Shown: piece after piece, positions 1 to 8,896 of the stretch | Numbering within the stretch: position 1 is the first letter of the stretch | Layout of the letters: each line of letters opens with the position of its first letter | DNA from: Undibacterium sp. YM2 | GTDB taxonomy: Bacteria; Pseudomonadota; Gammaproteobacteria; Burkholderiales; Burkholderiaceae_D | Assembly: GCF_009937975.1 (NCBI RefSeq) | Contig: NZ_AP018441.1 | Location: forward strand, 5,642,001 to 5,706,000 | Direction: 5' to 3' | DNA: 64,000 nucleotides | Translations under genes and position numbers: made by a program | The notes under the pieces: generated by a model | Seen by the model: only the letters and a program-made list of their open reading frames with translations | Told to the model about the DNA's origin: nothing | The model's database searches: none

Positions 1-2
1 CC

Positions 3-2192
3 CTGAACCAGATACGAATTGATGCCATCAATGCCCACAGCGGCCTGGCCGGTGTGGAGGCAAATGGCCTGGTCATGAACGTAGTCATCCAGACCCAAAA
101 GCACCGTGGCCAGGTCAATCTCAAGCTTGCCGGAGATAAGCTGGATGATGATCTGGCAAAAACCCGGACTGAGCTGAAAAACAGCCTGGCCCAGCTCGAC
201 CAGTTCTTGCTTAATCATGCAGACCTGGGCCTGCAAGGTCCATGGAAAGCCAGTGCCGATGAACTGCAGCAACTGGCTGCGGGCCAGACTGCCGCCAATG
301 TCAAAGACAGTGTCGCCCAGCACAGCCGCCTGATCAGGCAAAGCCTGCAATTCTCTGCCCTGCTCAGTGAAAAAACTGGCTTGCTGACGGATACCCAGAG
401 CGCTAACTTTCTTTTGCTGGATATCTCCCTGCGCAAGTTGCCTGTATGGATAGAGCATGTGGCGCTGTTGCGCGGCCTGGGTGCCAGTTATATCAAGACA
501 GGGACTATGGAGTTCCCGGAAAAAGCGGGCGTAATCTCTCGCCTTGATGCCTTGCAGGCAGCAATGAATGGAGTGACCGATCTCGATGAGGCAATGAAAC
601 GGGCGGGTGTCGATGTCAGCACTGCAGAACAGGCAGCTATCGAAGCAGCCCAGTCCTTTGCCGCACTCGCCAGGAAAAACCTGCTGGCAGAAAGCATCAG
701 TGGTGATGCCAGTGCCTATTTTGCCCAAGGCACGCAAGCCATAGAGAAAACCCTGGCATTACAAACCCAGATGCAGGCCAAACTGGCAGGCATATTAAGA
801 GACCGCAGCAGCCAGATGGACTTGTATCAGAACCTGGTCAGCCTGGGCACGGGGGTAATCGTCATCCTCAGTTGCTATCTGGCGCTGGGGTTTTACCGTG
901 GCTTCATGTCTGCCCTGAACCAGGTCGGGCGCTCTGCCCATGCAGTAGCCGCTGGTGACCTGACCAATCATATACGTATCACCGGCAAGGATGAACTGGC
1001 AAAAACCGGTAACTTGCTCGATAGCATGAATGGCAACTTGTCCAGACTGGTGGCGAATGTGCGCAGCAATGCCAGCATGGTGGCGCAACTCGGTGAGGGC
1101 CTGGCGACCAATATCAATGACCTGACCGTCAGGACTGAGCAACAGGCATCGAGCCTGGAAGAAACATCGGCCAGCGTCGATGACCTCGCCGATACCGTCA
1201 AAAAGAATGCCGACAGCGCCAGGGCGGTCGATAACCTGGCAGCAAATCTGCGCCTGATCACAGAATCGACAGGTGACGACATGCGCGCCGCCGTCGATTC
1301 CATGAATGGCATACACCAGAGCGCCCGCAAGGTGCAGGAAATTGTCAGCCTTATCGATGGCATTTCTTTCCAGACCGATATCCTGGCCCTGAATGCGGCG
1401 GTGGAAGCCTCGCGCGCGGGTGAGCATGGCCGTGGTTTTGCCGTTGTTGCCAGCGAAGTGCGCAGTCTCGCACAACGCAGTGCCGACTCTGCGCGTCAGA
1501 TCAGGCGCCTGATTGATGATTCTGTGCAAAGGGTGGATCAGGGTGTGAACCAGATCAGCAATGTCAACCAGACCCTGAGCGAGATAGTCACCGGCATCCG
1601 TGACCTGGCAAATAACATCAATGCCATCTCTGTAGCATCAAGCGAGCAAAGCAATGGCCTGTCACAAATCTCAGAAGCCTTGCGCCATCTGGATGATATT
1701 ACACAAAGCAATGCGCAGATGGCGGAGCAGGCCAAACATGCTTCCATCAGTCTGGAAGAGAGAGCGCAGGCACTCACCAGGTCCGTCTCTGCCTTCAAAC
1801 TGCTGCAAGGGACGGCAGATGAAGCTTATGCCCTGGTCAAAAAAGCTGTACCTCTTTACCATTCCAGGGGCAGACCTGCCCTGCAAATCATCACAGCCGA
1901 TGCTGAAAAGCAGTATGCAGACCGCGACATGTATGTGTTTGCCTTTGACCGTAATGGTCAATATCTGGCTTTTGCAGGTAATGCCGCCAAACTCAAGGTC
2001 AACCTGTTTCATGTCGATGGCCTGGATGGCCGCAAGCTTGTCAGTGATGCATTTTCCCTCCCCGCAACTGGCGGCTGGGTCAGTTACACCATTGTCAATC
2101 CCGTCTCCAAAAAGACGGAAGCAAAGATCTCTTATATAGAGGCAGTAGAGGATAATCTGGTGCTTGGCTGTGGCGTGTATCAGGTTGAGTAA
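3..2192 (+). CDS. Methyl-accepting chemotaxis protein, 5'-truncated by window edge
   Basis: The frame is open to the first bases of the window, so the true start lies upstream; a GTG at 54 is only an internal codon. Visible order, counted from that GTG: a helical ligand-binding region, a membrane segment at about residues 260-282, HAMP at about 283-335, then the signalling coiled coil with its hairpin tip near 430-475 (FQTDILALNAAVEASRAGEH). After the signalling domain comes a further ~125-residue domain (about 585-712) resembling a single Cache domain, so this receptor probably has a cytoplasmic C-terminal sensor as well as a periplasmic one. It should signal to CheA/CheW. The first membrane helix is not in the window. 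Ligand unknown. Confidence 0.93.
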   Translation: MNQIRIDAINAHSGLAGVEANGLVMNVVIQTQKHRGQVNLKLAGDKLDDDLAKTRTELKNSLAQLDQFLLNHADLGLQGPWKASADELQQLAAGQTAANVKDSVAQHSRLIRQSLQFSALLSEKTGLLTDTQSANFLLLDISLRKLPVWIEHVALLRGLGASYIKTGTMEFPEKAGVISRLDALQAAMNGVTDLDEAMKRAGVDVSTAEQAAIEAAQSFAALARKNLLAESISGDASAYFAQGTQAIEKTLALQTQMQAKLAGILRDRSSQMDLYQNLVSLGTGVIVILSCYLALGFYRGFMSALNQVGRSAHAVAAGDLTNHIRITGKDELAKTGNLLDSMNGNLSRLVANVRSNASMVAQLGEGLATNINDLTVRTEQQASSLEETSASVDDLADTVKKNADSARAVDNLAANLRLITESTGDDMRAAVDSMNGIHQSARKVQEIVSLIDGISFQTDILALNAAVEASRAGEHGRGFAVVASEVRSLAQRSADSARQIRRLIDDSVQRVDQGVNQISNVNQTLSEIVTGIRDLANNINAISVASSEQSNGLSQISEALRHLDDITQSNAQMAEQAKHASISLEERAQALTRSVSAFKLLQGTADEAYALVKKAVPLYHSRGRPALQIITADAEKQYADRDMYVFAFDRNGQYLAFAGNAAKLKVNLFHVDGLDGRKLVSDAFSLPATGGWVSYTIVNPVSKKTEAKISYIEAVEDNLVLGCGVYQVE

Positions 2193-2238
2193 TGCATGGA
2201 ATGCCATGACCTGTGCTGTCTGAGGCTATAATCGCAGC

Positions 2239-3099
2239 ATGAAACTCAAATTCACCAAAATGCATGGCGCCGGTAATGATTTTGTCGTTATCGATGCGAT
2301 TAACCAGCACATCAATTTCACTCCTGCCCAGTGGCGGCTGATTGCTGACCGCCGCTTTGGCATAGGAGCAGACCAGATCCTGGTGGTAGAACGACCAGAA
2401 AGCCAGGACGTCGATTTTCGCTACCGTATCTATAACGCCGATGGTGGCGAGGTCGAACAATGTGGCAATGGCTCGCGCGCTTTTGTGCAGTTTGTCATCG
2501 AAAAAGGCCTGACCGACAAATCGACCATACGTGTGCAGACCATGTCCGGCATCATAGAGCCGCGCATGGGGGCAGATGGCAAAATCACGGTCAATATGGG
2601 CGCCCCCATACTGGAAGCAGCGCAGGTGCCATTCAATGCCGAAGGTCTGGAGTCCAGGCCTGAAGGACATGACAGCTTGTGGCCACTGGACATCAATGGC
2701 AAACAGGTCTGGATCTCTGCCGTTTCCATGGGTAATCCGCATGCAGTGCAGGTGGTAGCCTCGGTCGATGACTTCCCGGTCGCTGTCGATGGCCCGCTGA
2801 TAGAGCACCATCCCCGCTTCCCACGCCGCGTCAATGCTGGCTTCATGGAGGTTGTGGATCGCCAGCACATACGCCTGCGCGTGTTTGAACGCGGTGCCGG
2901 AGAAACCCTGGCTTGTGGTACCGGTGCCTGTGCCGCTGCTGTAGCTGGCCTGCGCCGGGGCTTGCTGGATAGCCCGGTACGTGTCAGCATGCGCGGTGGT
3001 GAACTTTCCATCGCCTGGGAGGGTGAAGGCCAGCCAGTATTCCTCAGCGGTCCGGCAGTGACCGTCTTTGAAGGCGAAATTAATTTAACAGAAACATAA
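2239..3099 (+). CDS. dapF: Diaminopimelate epimerase
   Basis: Converts LL- to meso-diaminopimelate for lysine and peptidoglycan synthesis in the cytoplasm. The 286-residue product has normal length, begins with the family signature MHGAGNDF and carries both catalytic cysteines of this cofactor-independent racemase: Cys75 in CGNGSR and Cys226 in ACGTGAC. The stop codon shares one base with the start of the next gene (TAATG), implying translational coupling. The order dapF, DUF484 gene, xerC is a long-standing proteobacterial arrangement. Confidence 0.98.
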   Translation: MKLKFTKMHGAGNDFVVIDAINQHINFTPAQWRLIADRRFGIGADQILVVERPESQDVDFRYRIYNADGGEVEQCGNGSRAFVQFVIEKGLTDKSTIRVQTMSGIIEPRMGADGKITVNMGAPILEAAQVPFNAEGLESRPEGHDSLWPLDINGKQVWISAVSMGNPHAVQVVASVDDFPVAVDGPLIEHHPRFPRRVNAGFMEVVDRQHIRLRVFERGAGETLACGTGACAAAVAGLRRGLLDSPVRVSMRGGELSIAWEGEGQPVFLSGPAVTVFEGEINLTET

Positions 3100-3758
3100 T
3101 GAATTCCACTGATATCGCCACCTACCTGATACAGCATCCGCATTTTTTTGAAGAACATGCAGAATTGCTGGGTTCCATCAAACTGACCAGCCCTGTCATG
3201 GGTCGCGCCATTTCCTTGCAGGAAAGGCAAATGGAAGTCGTACGCGAAAAATATCGCAGTCTGGAATTGCGCATGGCAGATTTGCTGCGCATCGCCGAAG
3301 AAAACCATGACATCAGCCAAAAGTTCCAGAGCTGGACGCGCGCTCTGCTGCTGGCCCGCAATGACGTCGATTTACCCCATGTACTGACCCAGGGTTTGCA
3401 GGATATTTTCGACCTGCCGCATGCCACCCTGCGCCTGTGGGGTGTGGCTGAGGATTTTGCCCATACCTGGTTTGCCAGCACCACCAGCGATGATGCACAG
3501 TTGTTTGCCAAGGGCCTGACCACGCCTTATTGTGGCAAGAACCATGATTTTGAAGCTGCTGGCTGGATAGAGACAGACCAGCCGGTTGAGTCACTGGCCA
3601 TGCTGCCCCTGCGTTTGTCTGGCAATGGCCCGACTTTTGGTTTGCTGGTACTGGGCTCACCCGACCCCAACCGCTATACCAAGGACATGGCAACGGATTT
3701 CCTTAGCAAGATTGCCGACACCAGCAGCGCTGCGCTGAGCTGCCTGGTGGATATCTAA
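3099..3758 (+). CDS. DUF484 family protein (GAF-like)
   Basis: A 219-residue soluble protein of the DUF484 family, which has a GAF-like fold and no settled biochemical role. Characteristic features are the N-terminal segment with IQHPHFFEEHAELL, a charged helical/coiled stretch around residues 45-75 and a GAF-like C-terminal half. Its start overlaps the dapF stop by one base and xerC begins 7 bases after its stop, so the three genes are probably one transcript. In other proteobacteria it sits in the same place between dapF and xerC. Family assignment is firm; function unknown. Confidence 0.93.
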   Translation: MNSTDIATYLIQHPHFFEEHAELLGSIKLTSPVMGRAISLQERQMEVVREKYRSLELRMADLLRIAEENHDISQKFQSWTRALLLARNDVDLPHVLTQGLQDIFDLPHATLRLWGVAEDFAHTWFASTTSDDAQLFAKGLTTPYCGKNHDFEAAGWIETDQPVESLAMLPLRLSGNGPTFGLLVLGSPDPNRYTKDMATDFLSKIADTSSAALSCLVDI

Positions 3759-3765
3759 GCATGAC

Positions 3766-4695
3766 ATGAATACGCAAGACGATTATCTGAGTCTTTATCT
3801 GGAAGTCTTGCGTAGTCAAAGACAATTATCGCAACACACGCTGGACAGTTACCTGCTGGATTTACGCGAGCTTATCAAACTCGCTGACCAGGCCGGGAAA
3901 ACCGACCTGGCCAGCCTGACTACCCATCATATACGCCGCTTCGCTGCCCAAATGCATGCGGGTGGGCAAAACGCCCGCAGCATTGCACGCAAACTGTCGA
4001 GCTGGCGCGGCTTTTACCGCTGGCTGACAGAAGAACGCGATCTGGCCGCCAACCCGGTTGAAGGCGTGCGCGCTCCCAAGAAAAGCAAACCTCTGCCCAA
4101 AGCCCTGGGGGCAGATGATGCGGTGCGCCTGGTGGCCCACAAGGGCGGTGACCAGCCTACCGCACGCGCCAACCGTGCGATGTTCGAACTCTTGTATTCC
4201 AGTGGTTTACGGGTATCTGAGCTGGCCAGCCTGGATGTCGCGGCTGTCACAGAATCAGGCTATAGCTCGGCGGGCTGGGTAGATATGCAGGAAGCCGAAG
4301 TCCGCGTCACCGGCAAAGGCGGCAAGCAACGCATAGTCCCGGTAGGCAAACCCGCGCTGGATGCATTGCATGACTGGCTGGCGATACGCGCAAGCCTGGT
4401 CAAGGCTGACCCGCACCCGCTGTTTTTAACAGAACGCGGCACCCGCATTTCCACTCGCCTGATACAACTGCGCCTGAAAGCACATGCGCAAAGCCTGGAT
4501 ATCCCGGCGAATGTGCATCCACACATGTTGCGGCACTCATTTGCCTCACATGTCTTGCAATCTTCCGGTGATTTGCGCGCCGTCCAGGAAATGCTGGGCC
4601 ACAGCTCTATCGCAGCAACCCAGGTGTATACTTCTCTGGATTTCCAGCATCTGGCCAAGGTCTACGACCAGACGCATCCACGTGCCAAGAAATAA
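3766..4695 (+). CDS. xerC: Tyrosine site-specific recombinase XerC
   Basis: Resolves chromosome dimers at dif together with XerD, under FtsK control. The 309-residue protein has an N-terminal SAM-like core-binding domain (about 1-100) and a catalytic domain with every active-site residue: Arg149 (SSGLRVSEL), Lys184 (VTGKGGKQR), His253 and Arg256 (HPHMLRHSF), His279 (LGHSS) and nucleophile Tyr288. The position after dapF and DUF484 marks it as the housekeeping XerC rather than a phage integrase. It is convergent with the next gene across only 12 bases, with no obvious terminator. Confidence 0.97.
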   Translation: MNTQDDYLSLYLEVLRSQRQLSQHTLDSYLLDLRELIKLADQAGKTDLASLTTHHIRRFAAQMHAGGQNARSIARKLSSWRGFYRWLTEERDLAANPVEGVRAPKKSKPLPKALGADDAVRLVAHKGGDQPTARANRAMFELLYSSGLRVSELASLDVAAVTESGYSSAGWVDMQEAEVRVTGKGGKQRIVPVGKPALDALHDWLAIRASLVKADPHPLFLTERGTRISTRLIQLRLKAHAQSLDIPANVHPHMLRHSFASHVLQSSGDLRAVQEMLGHSSIAATQVYTSLDFQHLAKVYDQTHPRAKK

Positions 4696-4707
4696 GCGGT
4701 AATTAGC

Positions 4708-5769
4708 TTAACGTAACACCATTTCTACACGCCTGTTTTTGGCACGGCCAGCATCTGCAGCATTGGAAGCACGCGGTGCCAGTGGGCCTACGCCTTTGGC
4801 AATCAGACGCGCATCGGCAATGCCATAGCCTTTGAGAGCATCGACCACCGCCTGAGCGCGCTTGCCTGACAGCGTCATATTGTAGTCAAGCACACCCTGG
4901 GTGTCGGTATGGCCGACGATATACACGGCAGCGCTATTGGCTTTCAGGTATTTAGCCATCTCATCAAGCTGGAGTTTGGATTCTGGTTTGATGACGGCTT
5001 TGTCGGTATCAAAATACAGGCCATAGAAACTGACTGCACCATTTGCGGCCAGTTCCTTGCTGATGGCGTCGGCATCAACGGTGACTATATTCTGTTCCAT
5101 GGCTTTTGGTTCCAGCACTTCTACCAGCACAGTAACCCTGTCATTGAGGCTTTCACTCAGGTCCCCCATGCTGCCACCAGAATTGAGTGCAGCATACACC
5201 CCTACATAAGTCGTCGCTGCACCAGTTCCCTTTTGCAGCAGTGCATAACGGATGTCCTTGGCGCCATCGAAAACGCCCTGAACATAGCGATTCCGATTTA
5301 CATCATAACCCTCGCCCTGCACATGGGTACGTTTCTCATTCCAGTTGTATTTCAGGCTCTTGAAGGATGGGCCGCAGCTATCGTTATCACATTGGAATAT
5401 GGGTTTGAAGCCTTTGCTGCTGAGGCTATCACTAAAATTACGGAACACTTCCAGCGAAGACCGTCCTTTGGGAGAAACATAGACAGTACGCGTCAGCGCA
5501 CCCTCAGCTTTTTGTACCTTGGAAAATTTCTTGTTGCTGCTGTAATCTGGCTCCGTCGCCGGGCCAGCCGCAAAGGCAATCTCATCATAGGCTTTTTGCG
5601 TCTGCAGCAAAATACTGGAGCCCTGGTAACGGCCAGTCAGGGGATGGTCCTTGGCATTCGGTGCATCCTTCGTCAAGACTTTTTCATAGGCAGGATTGAC
5701 GGCTGCCAACACCATGGAACTGGCAAACAGGGAAAGGACCAGCAGGGATGACTTCAGCGCATTGTGCAT
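4708..5769 (-). CDS. OmpA-family protein with DUF4892-like N-terminus
   Basis: A 353-residue secreted protein with a signal peptide (cleavage probably after VLA near residue 22). The C-terminal ~110 residues are an OmpA/MotB peptidoglycan-binding domain, with the motifs FDTDKAVIKPES, VGHTDTQG and RAKNRRVEM. The N-terminal part has no beta-barrel signature and resembles DUF4892 proteins. The expected role is a periplasmic or outer-membrane-associated protein tethered to peptidoglycan. The ATG start is preceded by AGGAG about 12 bases upstream. OmpA domain certain; the N-terminal family assignment is moderate. Confidence 0.88.
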   Translation of the reverse strand: MHNALKSSLLVLSLFASSMVLAAVNPAYEKVLTKDAPNAKDHPLTGRYQGSSILLQTQKAYDEIAFAAGPATEPDYSSNKKFSKVQKAEGALTRTVYVSPKGRSSLEVFRNFSDSLSSKGFKPIFQCDNDSCGPSFKSLKYNWNEKRTHVQGEGYDVNRNRYVQGVFDGAKDIRYALLQKGTGAATTYVGVYAALNSGGSMGDLSESLNDRVTVLVEVLEPKAMEQNIVTVDADAISKELAANGAVSFYGLYFDTDKAVIKPESKLQLDEMAKYLKANSAAVYIVGHTDTQGVLDYNMTLSGKRAQAVVDALKGYGIADARLIAKGVGPLAPRASNAADAGRAKNRRVEMVLR

Positions 5770-5891
5770 GATATTCCAGGCTCCTGAGAAATGACATTTT
5801 CAACAATAGCTTGTTAATGTAGCACAGGATTTTTCTGGAAAGTGGGTAGTGATACCTGCCAGCAAACTTAGTTACAAATTCAGCGCCAGGA

Positions 5892-5920
5892 AAAGAAAAA
5901 GCAGCGAATCCGCTGCTTTT
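5892..5920 (-). terminator. Intrinsic terminator after phoX
   Basis: On the minus strand a 10-bp stem (AAAAGCAGCG / CGCTGCTTTT, loop 4) is followed by a T-rich tail. It lies 26 bases beyond the phoX stop codon. Confidence 0.85.
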
Positions 5921-5945
5921 CCTGATTCAACAACAAGACTCTTTT

Positions 5946-7922
5946 TTATGCTTTAGCCAGCTTGACACTGCTGACATCCGCTGTCAGGTAACCGACTGCA
6001 GAAGCGAAACGGTCTTTGTAGTTGGCGCGTACCAGTGGGTCCAGCGTCGGTTTGACGATGGAATGGATCGCCAGCCAGTCACCTGCGTGCTGGAAGTTGC
6101 TTGTGATATAAGTCCAGCCATTCAGGTCATCGACAACTGACAAACCAGTTGCTTCAGCGCCCGAAGGCATGGAGGCAACACGTGACAACTTCTTGGTATC
6201 GACGTTATAAGCCCAAAGGAAGTTATTCACGTGGTAGCTGCTGTCTTCACCGATAAACAAAGTACGCAGTTTTTCTGAGAACTTCAGATTGTCAGGTGCA
6301 CCGATCTTGTCTGGATTAGCCAGGTTACCCAAGGCATCGGCAGCGATATCCTCACCGATCAGCAGGGTCTTGGTCACGGTTGGTACCCATTCACTATTGA
6401 TGGCAGTGCCAGCCGTATCTTTCTGACCGCCAGCCAGGGTGTGCGCCAATACTGCACCGGCATTTACGGCTTTTTCCAGTGTCACGCCAAACGCTTCATT
6501 CCAGGCGGCATTGCCACGTACCATGGAGCTTTGCATGTTTTGCAAAGCTGAGTAAGCGATCTTGTCCTTGGCATTGACTGTCGTGCCTTCAAGCTTGGTC
6601 AGGGCCATGCTGCCACCCATGTAAGCTGCGTAGCGGTGGGTTTCCAGGAAGGCTGCTGCTTTTTCCATGCCTGGTTTGATCTTGATCCACTGCACTTTGC
6701 CACTGTAGTAAATCTTGGTGAAGCTCGCATCTTTAGGATCGGCTGTTGCCACTTCCATGATGTCGGCAGGCTTCAGGGTGTTGGCCATGGCTTCGATTTC
6801 TGCACTGGTGGCAGAGCCGAGCTTGATCCAGGTCAGAGCAGCACCAGCAGCAGCTGGGTCGATAGAGAAACCGGCACCGATTTTGGCAACATACAGGGAA
6901 CCGGAAGACAGGTCTTTTTCTTTGTCGGCCACGAAAATGAAGATGGCACCGTTAGTCGCATCATCACCCATCAGTGCAGTACGGTTGTCAGGCATGACTT
7001 GTACCAGTTCATGCGACAGGCGGCCCATGCAGTAATGTTTTTTCGCTGTGCCAGTACCGTCAGGATTGACAGTGATTTCTGGCATGTGACCATAGTGGTA
7101 AGGATTAGCCTTATTCTCGTCACCAAACAAGTTCGCGCTATAGGCCTTGAACTGGGTATTGGTGGAAATCGTGAATGCGTCCGGCTCATATTCTTCACTC
7201 GACAGATGAGTGCCCCATGGGGACAAGCTCGCACCGCAAGTGATCCACAGGCCGTTGACCTTGGACATATCGACATTGTGATATTTCACAAGGGACAGTT
7301 TGCCGGTAGCCTGGTCTTGATCCAGTGTCAGTACGGCGATAGGGGAAGGCAGTTTGCCGTACATGTCGGTCGTACCATCTTGTGCCCAGGTGGTGTATTC
7401 AAACTGCACGACAGCGAATACTGCCTTGCCCTTGATACCTGTGACTGTCGGGTTTGCTACTGACAGCAGCGATGTACCATCAGGAGAGTCAGAGAAGAAC
7501 TGGCGTTCTTTGCCTGGCACTGTTTTGTCGATGATAGGTTTGTTATTGATATCGTAGTAGCCGCCCGCCAGGATAGTGCCGCCGCTGCCATTTGGCACCA
7601 GGTCGCCAGTCAGGAAGAAAGGCTGGTAAGCCAGTTTGAAAGTTTGCGAACTGTTGTCGCTGAAATTGACGCTCAGTGTCGAACCCACAGTCGTGGTCGC
7701 CATTGCTGCTGCGTTTGCCAGAGATGGTGCTGGCATCGCAGTAAATTCTGCACCAACAAAATTCGCTGCGACTGGCGTTACCGTCGCAGGAGTTGCTGCT
7801 GTCGAGCTACCGCCACATGCACTCAGCAATGAGGCCGTGGAAAATGCGCCCAGCGGCAGCAAAGGAGCGCCAGCGAGGAATTTAAGTGCCTGACGGCGAC
7901 CGGCTTGAGGTTGATCTGACAT
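5946..7922 (-). CDS. phoX: PhoX-type alkaline phosphatase (DUF839), Tat-exported
   Basis: A 658-residue PhoX-family protein: secreted calcium/iron-dependent phosphatases that release phosphate from organic esters. The N-terminus has a twin-arginine signal (GRRQALKFLAG) running into LLSACGG, so it may be a Tat-exported lipoprotein or be cleaved nearby. I chose ATG at 7922 rather than a TTG at 7952 because GGAA lies upstream and it places the Arg pair close to the start. The protein is full length. A Pho box and -10 lie about 120 bases upstream, so phosphate-starvation control by PhoB is expected. Exact substrate unknown. Confidence 0.92.
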   Translation of the reverse strand: MSDQPQAGRRQALKFLAGAPLLPLGAFSTASLLSACGGSSTAATPATVTPVAANFVGAEFTAMPAPSLANAAAMATTTVGSTLSVNFSDNSSQTFKLAYQPFFLTGDLVPNGSGGTILAGGYYDINNKPIIDKTVPGKERQFFSDSPDGTSLLSVANPTVTGIKGKAVFAVVQFEYTTWAQDGTTDMYGKLPSPIAVLTLDQDQATGKLSLVKYHNVDMSKVNGLWITCGASLSPWGTHLSSEEYEPDAFTISTNTQFKAYSANLFGDENKANPYHYGHMPEITVNPDGTGTAKKHYCMGRLSHELVQVMPDNRTALMGDDATNGAIFIFVADKEKDLSSGSLYVAKIGAGFSIDPAAAGAALTWIKLGSATSAEIEAMANTLKPADIMEVATADPKDASFTKIYYSGKVQWIKIKPGMEKAAAFLETHRYAAYMGGSMALTKLEGTTVNAKDKIAYSALQNMQSSMVRGNAAWNEAFGVTLEKAVNAGAVLAHTLAGGQKDTAGTAINSEWVPTVTKTLLIGEDIAADALGNLANPDKIGAPDNLKFSEKLRTLFIGEDSSYHVNNFLWAYNVDTKKLSRVASMPSGAEATGLSVVDDLNGWTYITSNFQHAGDWLAIHSIVKPTLDPLVRANYKDRFASAVGYLTADVSSVKLAKA

Positions 7923-8041
7923 GATTCGAATTCCAAAAGTTGATTGCGACAAAATGAGCCAACCGGAGACTACTGGTCACCAATTGCGCGCCTGAATTTG
8001 CGATTAAAACCTTGCTATGGGTATGGGCAAGTTCGGGCAGG

Positions 8042-8075
8042 AGTATAAGAAGTGAATATGACAGGCAAGTGAAAC
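8042..8075 (-). promoter_or_regulatory. Pho box and -10 element of phoX
   Basis: Read on the minus strand: GTTTCAC-TTGC-CTGTCAT (8075 down to 8058) is a pair of 7-base PhoB half-sites at the normal 11-base period, the second perfect and the first 5/7. Ten bases further on is TATACT (8047-8042), the spacing expected for a PhoB-dependent promoter in which the Pho box replaces the -35. The implied leader is about 115 bases. Confidence 0.7.
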
Positions 8076-8194
8076 GCGGGATTTTTTCTTTACAACACTT
8101 GCGCCAGGCACCCAAATCGCTTGCTACTCCTGGCCGGAAAATTCTTTGCACAAATCCCGCGCTGCTCTCTTCCGGCATCGCTGGCCAACACTTT

Positions 8195-8235
8195 TGCAAC
8201 TGAATTGCATTTTTGAGGCATAATAAGCATATATA
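8195..8235 (+). promoter_or_regulatory. Palindromic operator over zur promoter
   Basis: TGCAAC-TGAA-TTGCAT (8195-8210) is an inverted repeat whose right arm TTGCAT can serve as the -35. CATATA/TATATA at 8228-8235 can serve as the -10. The same 12 fixed bases recur at 10674-10689 ahead of the ZnuD-like operon. This fits an autoregulated Zur-type repressor site; the regulator assignment is inferred. Confidence 0.6.
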
Positions 8236-8336
8236 GAAGGCAGACGAGAGACGGTGTGTGGACTTTACTTAGACAGTAATTAGACCGTACTTAAACCGTA
8301 AGCAGCACGTTCTTGTCCCTGCCAGCAAACGATGGA

Positions 8337-8843
8337 ATGACTATGAAATCACCCTCTACCAGAGCCAAACCGGCAACAACTGCCCATCATCATGGCGCAG
8401 CCTCGACACTGTTGTCGGGGGCTGGCGTGCGCGTAACCGATGCGCGCCTGAATGTCTTGTCTGAACTCTTGTCCAGCCACCGCGCACTGTCGCATCTGGA
8501 AGTGCAGGATGCCTTGCCCGACATGGACAGGGTCACCCTGTACCGCGCACTGGATTGCCTGACCGATGCCGGGCTGGCACATAAAATTTCTGGCGATGAC
8601 AGGGTATTCCGCTACAGCACGGGTAGTGAGACTGCGGGCAACAAGGACCATCCAGCCCAGCATCAGCACGGACATTTCAAATGCACCCGTTGTGCCAGAG
8701 TATTTTGTCTGGATGATGCCAAACAGCCGCCAGGCTTGCGCGAGCAATTGCAGGCAACCTTGCAGACGACCCTGGGGCGCGGCTTTCAAAGTCACGATAT
8801 AGAGCTGACCATCAAAGGCTGGTGCGCCGACTGCGCCAAATAG
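8337..8843 (+). CDS. zur: Fur-family metalloregulator, probably Zur
   Basis: A Fur-superfamily repressor of 168 residues from ATG 8337 (a TTG at 8313 and another ATG at 8343 are alternatives). An N-terminal winged helix (TDARLNVLSELL; DRVTLYRALDCL) is followed by a dimerisation domain with a His-rich approach (HQHGHFKC) and two CxxC pairs, Cys116/119 and Cys163/166, that would hold the structural zinc. I call it Zur rather than Fur from context: a COG0523 GTPase follows at 53 bases, and a ZnuD-like receptor lies downstream under an identical palindrome. The sequence alone does not decide the metal. Confidence 0.8.
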   Translation: MTMKSPSTRAKPATTAHHHGAASTLLSGAGVRVTDARLNVLSELLSSHRALSHLEVQDALPDMDRVTLYRALDCLTDAGLAHKISGDDRVFRYSTGSETAGNKDHPAQHQHGHFKCTRCARVFCLDDAKQPPGLREQLQATLQTTLGRGFQSHDIELTIKGWCADCAK

Positions 8844-8896
8844 GCGAGCTTACGTAAATCTGTAGATCAACTATATTGAAGTATTAGAGAAAAATC

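Larger units (their letters stand above)
7923..8336. other. 414-base intergenic region with divergent promoters
   Basis: The only gene-free stretch above 300 bases. The left part carries the minus-strand Pho-box promoter of phoX (8042-8075). The right part carries a palindrome and plus-strand promoter for the Fur/Zur-type gene (8195-8235). Between about 8080 and 8190 I see no further structure or convincing ORF. Confidence 0.7.

Noticed and set aside
795..1529. Long minus-strand frame under the chemoreceptor gene
   Set aside because: The plus-strand frame has an intact chemoreceptor signalling domain; the minus frame looks random.
2095..3320. Two overlapping minus-strand frames across dapF
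   Set aside because: dapF and the DUF484 gene explain the region; the frames overlap each other and contain no motif.
3766..4695. Tyrosine recombinase as a sign of an integrated element
   Set aside because: The dapF-DUF484-xerC context identifies housekeeping XerC; no attachment repeats or phage genes are nearby.
4909..5751. 280-codon open frame on the plus strand opposite the OmpA-family gene
   Set aside because: It is antisense to a gene with a signal peptide and clear OmpA domain; its translation has no recognisable domain and is an overlap artefact.
6636..7463. 275-codon open frame opposite phoX
   Set aside because: Fully inside the PhoX gene on the other strand, with no family resemblance or ribosome site.
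7923..7952. TTG start at 7952 for phoX
   Set aside because: ATG 7922 has a purine-rich site upstream and puts the twin-arginine motif close to the N-terminus as expected.
8313..8336. TTG start at 8313 for the Fur/Zur-type gene
   Set aside because: ATG codons at 8337 and 8343 fit the family N-terminus better; the extra eight residues have no support.
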